A DNA stretch of 13,601 nt from Oscillospiraceae bacterium (GTDB lineage: Bacteria; Bacillota_A; Clostridia; Oscillospirales; Oscillospiraceae): positions 1 to 13,601 of the forward strand of contig JAFZOC010000099.1 of the NCBI GenBank assembly GCA_017550765.1. Reading direction: 5' to 3'. Shown one piece after another: positions 5,780-12,469 of this stretch. A program made the translations under genes and the position numbers. Positions within the stretch are counted from its first letter, which is position 1, and every line of letters starts with the position of its first letter. A model generated the notes under the pieces. It was given only the letters and a program-made list of their open reading frames with translations. It ran no database searches and was not told the origin of the DNA.

Positions 5780-7054
5780 ATGACTGGAAGAAAGCATATC
5801 AAAGAGGCGCTGCTCTCTCTGCTGCTCGTCGCCGCCCTGCTCTTGAGCGGCTGCGGCCAGACGGACATCTCCCCCACGGTCGAGGAGATCGCTGCCCGCT
5901 CCAGCGCCGCGGGCTTCCTTGCCGCGAAGGTGGAGGAGAGCGGGGGCTTCATCTCCAGTGAGGCGCAGAGGGAGAGAGCCTCCGACTACGCCTACCTGTA
6001 CGACAATGCCCTGACGGCGGTGCTGCTGTCCCGTGCCGACGCCCAGGCCTACGCGGAGATCATCGCCGACGCGATCGTCTTCGCCCAGACCCACGACCGG
6101 ACCTTCCACGACGGCCGCCTTCGGAACACTTACAACAGCGGCGACCCTGTCAGCGACTCCGGGCGCTCCATCGTGAACAAGAACGTGACGATCAGCATCC
6201 CCGGCTTCTGGCAGAACGGCCACTGGCAGGAGGACGCCTACACGGTCTCGACCGCTACGGGCAACATGGCCTGGGCGATCCTGGCGCTGTGCGAAACGGC
6301 GAAGAACGCGGCGGAGGACAAGCGCGCAGAGTATCTGGAGGCGGCCGCCCGCGCAGCGGACTTCGTCCTGACCCTGCGGGCGGAGGGCGGTGGCTATACC
6401 GCCGGCTACGAGGGCTGGGACGACGCCCAGACGAGAGCGACCTATCTCTCCACCGAACACAACATCGACCTCTACAGCGCCTTCAAGGCTCTGTCCGACG
6501 CCCTCGCGGGGACGGACCCGGAGCGTTCGGCGCAGTACAGGGACGCCGCGGAGCACGCCCGGACCTTCGTCATGTCCATGTACGATGCGAAGCTCCACTG
6601 CTTCTACACCGGCACGGAGGCTGACGGCAAGACGATCAGCGACGGCGTCATCCCCCTGGATACGAACAGCCTCGCGATCCTCGCCTTCTGGGGCGAGCTG
6701 GAAGATCCCGCGCAGATCCTCGCGTTCGCGGAGGAACGGATGGCTGTGGGCGAGGGCTATGATTTCAGCACCGGGGATCTGGACGGCGTCTGGAACGAGG
6801 GCACGGCGCAGATGGCGATGTGCTACTATCGGATGGGAGACACCGAGCGCTACGGAGCGCTCCTGGCCTATCTGCAGACCCAGACCGCCAAGGACGGCAG
6901 CCTCCCCGCCGCGGACAGGGACGGGCTCTCCACCGGCTTCGTCATCTCCGGCTCGGACATGCTCTGGGAGTACCACAATGAGCAGAGCATCAGCGCCACG
7001 GCGTGGACGGCCTTCGCGCAGCTGGGGATCGACCCCTTCGAACGCGCCGCATGA
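5780..7054 (+). CDS. Lipoprotein with glycosidase-like alpha/alpha-toroid character
   Basis: A 424-residue protein. ATG 5780 is chosen over ATG 5768 because GGAGG at 5770-5774 lies 5 nt upstream of it. The N terminus has basic residues, a hydrophobic stretch and the lipobox LLSGC with Cys at 25, so the mature protein should be a membrane-anchored lipoprotein facing outwards. The rest is alternating helices with aromatic/acidic motifs: YLYDNAL (72-78), GNMAWAIL (161-168), TEHNIDLYSAF (225-235), LDTNSLAILAFW (293-304) and WNEGTAQMA (338-346). Such repeats are typical of (alpha/alpha)6-barrel glycoside hydrolases, lyases and epimerases; Glu340 or Asp75 could be catalytic, but this is a guess. 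It lies 172 bp before a membrane glycosyltransferase under the same promoter, which suggests trimming, modifying or binding the polymer that enzyme makes. I do not recognise the exact family. Confidence 0.65.
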   Translation: MTGRKHIKEALLSLLLVAALLLSGCGQTDISPTVEEIAARSSAAGFLAAKVEESGGFISSEAQRERASDYAYLYDNALTAVLLSRADAQAYAEIIADAIVFAQTHDRTFHDGRLRNTYNSGDPVSDSGRSIVNKNVTISIPGFWQNGHWQEDAYTVSTATGNMAWAILALCETAKNAAEDKRAEYLEAAARAADFVLTLRAEGGGYTAGYEGWDDAQTRATYLSTEHNIDLYSAFKALSDALAGTDPERSAQYRDAAEHARTFVMSMYDAKLHCFYTGTEADGKTISDGVIPLDTNSLAILAFWGELEDPAQILAFAEERMAVGEGYDFSTGDLDGVWNEGTAQMAMCYYRMGDTERYGALLAYLQTQTAKDGSLPAADRDGLSTGFVISGSDMLWEYHNEQSISATAWTAFAQLGIDPFERAA

Positions 7055-7226
7055 ACGGAAGGCCCCGCGCCGCCTGTACGGAGCGTGGAGAAGGACCCCT
7101 GCGCGGGGCGCGCTGAGCACATCCCGATCGCGCCTACGGGCGCGCTGACCAAAGCAGAGCGCCCCATGGCGCGACAGGACGGACATAGCCGAGCCGTCGG
7201 AGCGCGGATCGGACAAGGAGAAGACG
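7055..7226 (+). other. Spacer with GC-rich hairpins between lipoprotein and glycosyltransferase
   Basis: CCCCGCGC (7063-7070) can pair with GCGCGGGG (7101-7108), and GGGCGCGCT (7138-7146) with AGAGCGCCC (7156-7164, one mismatch). Neither is followed by a T-run, so they do not look like terminators. They may tune read-through or RNA stability between the two genes. No promoter was recognised. Confidence 0.3.
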
Positions 7227-9128
7227 ATGATGGCGAGCCGGGAACAGAAACAGAGAAAGATCCCCGCAGCCCTGGGCGAACGCGCCTGTGGGGTGTGGCT
7301 CTTCGCCGCCGCTCTCGTCCTGGACGCCGGCGCCCATGCAGCCCTGTTCATCTCCTATGGGATGGAACTTCGGAGCCTGCCCCGGCTGATCTTGTCCTTC
7401 ATCTTTTTCATCTATCCGCTGTGCTATCTGGCGGATGTGCTCTGGTCTATGCGCCCATCGGTCCAGGGCATCCTCTCCGGCAAGATCGCCATCGACCGGA
7501 AGTATTACATGAACACGGTCCGGAAGGACTACGAGCGCGAGGCGCTGCTGCCTCTGACGATCAGCATCCCGGTCTATCAGGAGAGCAACGAGATCATCTT
7601 CAAGACCTTCCTGGACAGCAAGGCGGCTGCGGAACGCTATCGTGCATTCAGCGGCAAGGACGCGGATGTGGTGGTCTCGGACGACGGCCTGGCCCCGCTG
7701 ATGGGCGGGACCTGCAGTCGGGAGAGGGCCGAACAGCTCCTGCGCACGCTGCAGGTGGACGAGGGCAGCCTTACGCCGAAGGAGCGCATGGCGGCGGAGC
7801 GCATCCGCTTCTATCGGGAGCAGGGGATCGCCTTCGTGGCGCGCCCGGCGAAGGGCCGCGCTGGCCTCTTCAAAAAGGCCTCCAATCTGAACTACAGCCT
7901 GCGCCTCAGCGCGGCAACGGGGGGCGGCCCTGCGCCGGACAGTCTCTTCGCGCCGGACGGCGCCTTCGCCGGCGGCTATGCGGAGGGCGCCATCACGATC
8001 CATGAGGTGATCCTGCTCCTGGACAAGGACTCCCGTCTCCAGGAGGAGATCGTGGAGGCCGTGATGCCGGAGTTCACCGCGGACAGCGAGCTGGCCTATG
8101 TGCAGTGCTCCACGAAGACGGACAACCTGACGGAGAACTACTACAGCTCCGCCACCGGCCACCAGACCAACGATCTGTTCCACAACATCTGGCCCTGCAA
8201 GGCGCTCCAGGGCTTCTTCGTGCCGCTGGTCGGGCACAATGCTTTCCTGCGCAGGAGCATGCTGGAGGATGTGGGGTTCTGGGCGGAGGACCGGGTCTCC
8301 GAGGACTACGATATGGCCATCCGGCTCAACGGCAAGGGCTATCACGGAAAATACGCCCAGTTGCGGGGGATGGAATCCAGCGAATCCGCCAGCCGCACCT
8401 TCACGGAGGAGACCAACAAGCAGCGGCGCTATGCCTACGGCCTGTTCGAGATGATCTTCGACGGGACGATCTCCCGGAAGAAGGCCCGGGGCTGCGACAT
8501 CTTCTATATGCTGCTGTACTTCTGCTCCGCGGTCAACCAGACCCTGCTGCTCCCGACGGTGCTGATCGAGAACTATTTCGGGAACATCCACCTGCTCTGG
8601 GCCGGTTTCCTGCTTTGTATGGGCTGCTTCATCGTGGCGCCGGTCTTCCGGAACTTATGGCTCCGGCGCTACCACCCGGAGGAGCATGAGGCGATCCACC
8701 ACTCTCTGCTGATCGCGCTGTCCTTCCTGGGGCACTCCTATTCCATCTTCATCGGCGCCTGCCGCTATCTTGCCAACAAAGTCAAGAAGATCACCAAGGC
8801 TTTCCCCTCGACCAATGTGGATGCCCTGGACTACCGCTTCAAGGACGGGCTGAAGATCCTGCTGCAGTTCTTCAAGAAGGACCCGATGTTCCTGGCGATC
8901 GCCTTCCTGTGTCTGGACCGGGGGATCTACCTGCTCACGAGGCGCGGCCTCGAGCTGGTGACGGTGATCACCTATGGCTATATCCTGTTCGGTACCGTTC
9001 TGGTCCCGATCCTGCTGACGCCCCAGCTCTTCCCTCACGCCAAAAGGAGATCGGCCCCCGCCGAAGAGCCAAAGGAGGAACAGGGGAGAGGGCGGAAAAA
9101 GCGCCGCAGCCCCAGCCCCAGCGCGTAG
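7227..9128 (+). CDS. Membrane family-2 glycosyltransferase, polysaccharide synthase-like
   Basis: A 633-residue protein; AAGGAG at 7215-7220 supports ATG 7227 (7230 is also possible). There are two N-terminal membrane helices (about 22-43 and 52-73), a cytosolic GT-A domain (about 108-410), then about four to five C-terminal helices and a basic tail ending KKRRSPSPSA. GT2 landmarks are IPVYQESNE (114-122), SDDG (151-154), KKASNLNYSL (216-225), LLDKDS with the metal-binding DxD (264-269), VGHNAFLRR (335-343), SED with the candidate catalytic base (358-360), and QRRYAYG (399-405), which stands where processive synthases have Q(Q/R)xRW. The architecture is that of cellulose/hyaluronan/glucan synthase-like enzymes that extend and extrude a polymer, but the altered QxxRW motif leaves processivity open. 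It follows the lipoprotein in one transcription unit and ends before a strong terminator. No PilZ domain is visible. The polymer is unknown. Confidence 0.85.
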   Translation: MMASREQKQRKIPAALGERACGVWLFAAALVLDAGAHAALFISYGMELRSLPRLILSFIFFIYPLCYLADVLWSMRPSVQGILSGKIAIDRKYYMNTVRKDYEREALLPLTISIPVYQESNEIIFKTFLDSKAAAERYRAFSGKDADVVVSDDGLAPLMGGTCSRERAEQLLRTLQVDEGSLTPKERMAAERIRFYREQGIAFVARPAKGRAGLFKKASNLNYSLRLSAATGGGPAPDSLFAPDGAFAGGYAEGAITIHEVILLLDKDSRLQEEIVEAVMPEFTADSELAYVQCSTKTDNLTENYYSSATGHQTNDLFHNIWPCKALQGFFVPLVGHNAFLRRSMLEDVGFWAEDRVSEDYDMAIRLNGKGYHGKYAQLRGMESSESASRTFTEETNKQRRYAYGLFEMIFDGTISRKKARGCDIFYMLLYFCSAVNQTLLLPTVLIENYFGNIHLLWAGFLLCMGCFIVAPVFRNLWLRRYHPEEHEAIHHSLLIALSFLGHSYSIFIGACRYLANKVKKITKAFPSTNVDALDYRFKDGLKILLQFFKKDPMFLAIAFLCLDRGIYLLTRRGLELVTVITYGYILFGTVLVPILLTPQLFPHAKRRSAPAEEPKEEQGRGRKKRRSPSPSA

Positions 9129-9166
9129 AGGCGTTCCTGGCCTCGCTCGGGCCGCCGATCCGGTAT

Positions 9167-9206
9167 AAAAGACCACGTTTGCCTTGATAGGCAAACGTGG
9201 TCTTTT
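9167..9206. terminator. Bidirectional intrinsic terminator after glycosyltransferase
   Basis: The arms 9167-9183 and 9190-9206 are perfectly complementary over 17 bp with a 6-nt loop TTGATA. The plus-strand side ends TCTTTTT and the minus-strand side ends TCTTTTAT, so it can stop transcription from both the glycosyltransferase operon and the converging hydrolase operon. Confidence 0.92.
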
Positions 9207-9207
9207 T

Positions 9208-9245
9208 GATGCCTGAGCACGTCCATGATGCCTGAGCACGTCCGA
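9208..9245. repeat. Two-copy 19-bp tandem repeat after terminator
   Basis: Units 9208-9226 and 9227-9245 share the first 17 bases exactly (GATGCCTGAGCACGTCC) and differ only in the last two. The array begins one base after the terminator stem. Confidence 0.85.
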
Positions 9246-9410
9246 AAGGTGTGGAACGAGAGAAAGAACGCCTGGATGCATACCGGGACAAGGCGCGTTT
9301 TGCCCAGATCGCAGAGCTGTTCGCCGATCGTCCGCATGGACACTATCCCGGAAACCACTTTCATTTAGGAAAGAGGTCGCTTGATATAAGGGCACGATCG
9401 TCGCCCTTGA

Positions 9411-9606
9411 CATGATATATCCGACGCAGCCGGCGATGATGCTGCCGTCTTTGTCAAGGATCTTTTTCAGATCATCTCTTCTTCCTCTCTGATGCCCTCT
9501 GCCGCGGGCGCGAGATGATAGTGATCCGCTTGGACCTGTTTTTCGATGCGCTCCGGATCTCTGCGAGCGCTTCTTCTCAGTTCCAGTTTTTCCGTTTTTC
9601 TTTCAT
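9411..9606 (-). pseudogene. Possible decayed reading frame behind hydrolase operon
   Basis: An ATG at 9606 overlaps the stop of the third hydrolase gene (ATGA), but its frame stops after nine codons (MKEKRKNWN). Adding one A to the A-run in CGGAAAAAC would open a frame of about 48 codons (ending ...ADHYHLAPAAEGIREEEE, stop at 9469-9467). A further one-base shift near there leads into a frame reading DDLKKILDKDGSIIAGCVGYI. The last piece resembles the strand-turn-strand of GNAT acetyltransferases, but that is weak. The product is unknown. The remaining stretch 9246-9410 shows no convincing gene on either strand. Confidence 0.3.
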
Positions 9607-10997
9607 CGATCCGCACTGAGCTTTTTGCAGGTATAGTCGTCGTACATCAGGCAGCCCTCGCCGAAGGTCAGCTTGAGCATGCCGCCCTTGCGGCCGAACT
9701 CATCCTCGCCGATGGGGTAGAGGCGGAAGCGCAGCTCGTCCCCGTCCTCGTCGATCGCCCTGGCGTAGAGCTCCCCGTCCTGCATCCAGACCTCGTCGAC
9801 GAGGAAGTCGGCGTCCCCGGGATGCTCGTATTTGCCGCAGAAGCTCTCCCACCGGGACTTGTCCGGATCCTTGACCGTGATGTCCTCCAGCGTCTGGAAG
9901 GGCTCGGGCTCCCTGTCCCTTGCGATCGCTTCCAGCCCCCGCTCAAAGCTCAGGAACGCTCTGACGTCCGCATGATCGCGGCAGTTCATCACGATGATCA
10001 CCCTGTCCCGATCGACAAAACGCTCGAACCAGGTGCCGAGCCCCGGCATCCCGCCCGAGTGGCTGACAACAAGGCCCATTCCGGGCTCGGTGATAAAGCC
10101 CCAGCCGAAGCCGTAGCCGCCGCCATCCTCATCTGCGCCGGCGATCTCGCCGTTCAGAAGCGGCATCGGGGCGTACATCGCGTTCTGCTCTTCCCGGGTC
10201 AGCACCTTCTCCTCGCGGAGCGCCCGGTCCCAGGCGAGCATATCGAAGATGGTGGTGTACAGATAGTCGCAGCCGTTCATCCCGTCGGAGCCGACCACGT
10301 ATCTCGCGGTCAGCGTAGAGACGTCCGAGGGGACGTAGCTGCCGTCGTCCTCCAGCACCATGTTGCGGGTAAAGCGGTCGGAGGGTCTCCCGTCCCGGCG
10401 GGTGTGGTAAATGCCGCTGTCCTTCATGCCCGCGGGCTCGAAGACCCTCTTCTTCATGAAGTCCTCGAACTTCATGCCGGAGACCTTTTCCACGGCGTTT
10501 GCGAGCAGCATGTAGTTGACGTCGGAATACGAAAAGCTCTCGCCCGGAGCGCAGGCGGGCGCCTCTCCGGCTTCCCGGAGCAGGCGGACGATCTCGCGGT
10601 TTTCCGGGATCCGCTTTTCCCCGTCAAGAACGGGGCCGACCAGATCCTCCACGTTAAGATCGGGCATGCCGCTGGTGTGGGTCAGTAGATGCCGGAGCGT
10701 AACGCCCTTGTAGGGGTACTCCGGAAAATACTCGGTGTATTCTGCATCAAGGCCCAGCTTGCCCTCCCGCACCAGGAGCATGACTGCCGTCGCCGTGAAC
10801 ATTTTGCTGACGGAAGCCATTTCAAAAATGCTGTCCTCGCGCATGGGCAGCGTGTTTTCCGCGTCCACCCAGCCGAGCGCGCCCTTGCTTACGATCTCGC
10901 CGTTCTCGGCGTAGAGCCAGGCGCCGTTGAACGAGCCCTTCTCAAAGGCCGCGCGGGCCAGGGCGTCTATGCTTGTTTTCTTATCCACGCGCTTCAT
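9603..10997 (-). CDS. S12-family serine hydrolase (beta-lactamase fold), third of array
   Basis: A beta-lactamase/DD-peptidase/esterase-fold hydrolase of 464 residues from ATG 10997, or 461 from GTG 10988. The ATG overlaps the previous stop (ATGA) but sits 1 nt after AAGGAG, too close for an ideal site. GTG 10988 (then DKK) aligns with the MDKQ start of the paralogue upstream and sits 10 nt from AAGGAG, so it may be the true start. Counting from the GTG, S59-V-S-K62 is the catalytic SxxK, Y154-S-D156 replaces YxN (a common variant), and H310-S-G-G is the third motif. After about residue 370 a conserved C-terminal region (WESFCGKYEHP..., then EVWMQDGELYARAIDEDGDE) is shared by all three paralogues. 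No signal peptide is seen, so a cytosolic esterase, amidase or peptidase is more likely than antibiotic resistance. The frame stays open to 11240, but that part is a shadow of the previous gene. Confidence 0.85.
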   Translation of the reverse strand: MKRVDKKTSIDALARAAFEKGSFNGAWLYAENGEIVSKGALGWVDAENTLPMREDSIFEMASVSKMFTATAVMLLVREGKLGLDAEYTEYFPEYPYKGVTLRHLLTHTSGMPDLNVEDLVGPVLDGEKRIPENREIVRLLREAGEAPACAPGESFSYSDVNYMLLANAVEKVSGMKFEDFMKKRVFEPAGMKDSGIYHTRRDGRPSDRFTRNMVLEDDGSYVPSDVSTLTARYVVGSDGMNGCDYLYTTIFDMLAWDRALREEKVLTREEQNAMYAPMPLLNGEIAGADEDGGGYGFGWGFITEPGMGLVVSHSGGMPGLGTWFERFVDRDRVIIVMNCRDHADVRAFLSFERGLEAIARDREPEPFQTLEDITVKDPDKSRWESFCGKYEHPGDADFLVDEVWMQDGELYARAIDEDGDELRFRLYPIGEDEFGRKGGMLKLTFGEGCLMYDDYTCKKLSADR

Positions 10998-12367
10998 TCT
11001 CCTTGTAATTTCTTGCAGGTAAGATCGTCGTAGCTGACACAGCCCTCGCCGAATTTCAGCTTGAGCATGCCGCCCTTGCGGCCGAACTCGTTCTCCCCGA
11101 TGGGGTAGAGGCGGAAGCGCAGCTCGTCTCCGTCCTCGTCGATCGCCCTGGCGTAGAGCTCCCCGTCCTGCATCCAGACCTCGTCGACGAGGAAGTCGGC
11201 GTCCTCGGGCTGCTCGTACCTGCCGCAGAAGCTCTCCCACTTCGACTTGTCAGGATCCTTTATCATGATCTCCTCGATGCAAGTAATGGGCTCGGGCTTC
11301 TTATCCCTTGCGACGGCGTCCAGCCCCCGCTCAAAGCTCAGGTAGGCTCTGACGTCCTCCCACCTGCGGCAGCAGATATGGATCAGGACCCTGTCAGCGT
11401 CAACAAACCGCTCGTACATGGTGTAATAGCCGGGCCAGCTTCCGCCGTGTACGACAACAAGGCCAAGATCTTGATCGTTGATGATCCCCCAGCCGAAGCC
11501 GTAACCGTCTTCTCCGTCTTCCGCGCCTGAGACCTCCCCGTTGTTGAGCCGACCCGGGGTGTACATGAGCATTTGCTCTTCACGGCTGAGCACTTTTTCT
11601 TCCCTGAGCGCTCTGTCCCAGGCAAGCAGATCAAAGACGGTGGAATGCACAAGTCCGTCGCCGTTCGCGCCGTCAAGCGGGACCACACAGTGATCGTCAT
11701 CCGCAGCGTCGTCAGGAAGAATGTAGCCGTTATCCGTCGGCACGAGCCCGTATGCAAGGTTCGGGATGGTCAGTTTGTCCTTCCTGCGGTGGTAGACGCG
11801 GGTAGCATGCATACCGGCGGGTCCAAAGATGTTGTCCCGAAGGAAATCTTCAAACCGCACGCCCGACACCTTTTCCACGATCTCGGCCAGTACGCAGTAA
11901 CCGGTGTTGGAGTATTCAAACTTTTCGCCGGGAGCGAACTCCGCCCCTTTTCCGCATTCGCAAAGGAAGCGGATCATAATATCGTTGCCCGGGATCGTGT
12001 TTTCCCGGATCGCGGTCTCTTCGACCCAGTCCATATAGTCGGGCAGGCCGCCGGTGTGATCGAGCAGATGGCGTACCGTGACGCCCTTATAGGGAAGTTC
12101 GGGGAAGAATTTCGTGATCTCGTCCTCAAGGCTGAGCAGTCCTTTTCTCCTGAGAAGCATGATCGCCGTCGCAGTGAACTGTTTGCTGACCGAAGCAAGG
12201 TCAAATACCATATCCTCCCGGACGGGTTCATTCCCCGTCTGACCGGTCATGCCGATCGCGCCTTTCGATATGATCTCACCTTTTTCGGCGTAGAGCCATA
12301 CGCCCGTGAATCCGCCCTTTTCGTGGGCCGCCCGGGCCAGGCTTTCCATCAGTTGTTGTTTATCCAT
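10994..12367 (-). CDS. S12-family serine hydrolase (beta-lactamase fold), second of array
   Basis: A 457-residue paralogue. ATG 12367 is supported by AAGGAG 6 nt upstream. Catalytic motifs are S59-V-S-K62 (SxxK), Y152-S-N154 (YxN) and H307-G-G (third motif, in VVVHGGSWPG). The N-terminal about 370 residues form the beta-lactamase fold; the rest is the family's own C-terminal domain. No signal peptide or membrane helix is seen. Its stop overlaps the next gene's ATG by four bases, so the two are translationally coupled. The last 200 bp or so are almost identical to the corresponding part of the third paralogue, while the N-terminal halves have diverged much further, pointing to gene conversion. 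The biological substrate is unknown; S12 relatives include DD-carboxypeptidases, esterases and D-amino-acid amidases. Confidence 0.9.
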   Translation of the reverse strand: MDKQQLMESLARAAHEKGGFTGVWLYAEKGEIISKGAIGMTGQTGNEPVREDMVFDLASVSKQFTATAIMLLRRKGLLSLEDEITKFFPELPYKGVTVRHLLDHTGGLPDYMDWVEETAIRENTIPGNDIMIRFLCECGKGAEFAPGEKFEYSNTGYCVLAEIVEKVSGVRFEDFLRDNIFGPAGMHATRVYHRRKDKLTIPNLAYGLVPTDNGYILPDDAADDDHCVVPLDGANGDGLVHSTVFDLLAWDRALREEKVLSREEQMLMYTPGRLNNGEVSGAEDGEDGYGFGWGIINDQDLGLVVVHGGSWPGYYTMYERFVDADRVLIHICCRRWEDVRAYLSFERGLDAVARDKKPEPITCIEEIMIKDPDKSKWESFCGRYEQPEDADFLVDEVWMQDGELYARAIDEDGDELRFRLYPIGENEFGRKGGMLKLKFGEGCVSYDDLTCKKLQGE

Positions 12368-12388
12368 AAGTATCTCCTTCCTCTTGAT

Positions 12389-12466
12389 CGTAGGGGGCGG
12401 CGTCCCCGCCGCCCCGAACGCGGCGATCTCTGATTCGTGCGGGCCGTCCGGAGGCCGGCCCCTACG
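12389..12466. repeat. 78-bp palindromic intergenic element with 8-bp terminal inverted repeats
   Basis: It begins CGTAGGGG (12389-12396) and ends CCCCTACG (12459-12466), an exact 8-bp inverted repeat. Inside are a 9-bp perfect hairpin (12394-12402/12407-12415, loop TCCC) and a second hairpin (12441-12446/12456-12461) with an internal mismatch. CGTAGGGG-ended GC palindromes between genes are, to my knowledge, common dispersed elements in Clostridia. It lies between the first and second hydrolase genes and could be a MITE/REP-like element that also ends or stabilises the upstream transcript. Confidence 0.6.
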
Positions 12467-12469
12467 GTT

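Noticed and set aside
5645..8591. Long minus-strand open frames (568 and 485 codons) opposite the lipoprotein and glycosyltransferase
   Set aside because: No start signals or recognisable domains; they mirror the GC-rich third codon positions of the real genes.
9251..9415. Plus-strand frame of 54 codons starting GTG, reading VEREKERLDAYRDKARF
   Set aside because: No convincing ribosome binding site or promoter, it lies after a strong terminator and ends in composition-biased sequence; a remnant is possible but unsupported.
10998..11240. N-terminal extension of the third hydrolase to 545 residues
   Set aside because: It overlaps the end of the second hydrolase in another frame and gives an Arg-rich sequence typical of an out-of-frame shadow in GC-rich DNA.
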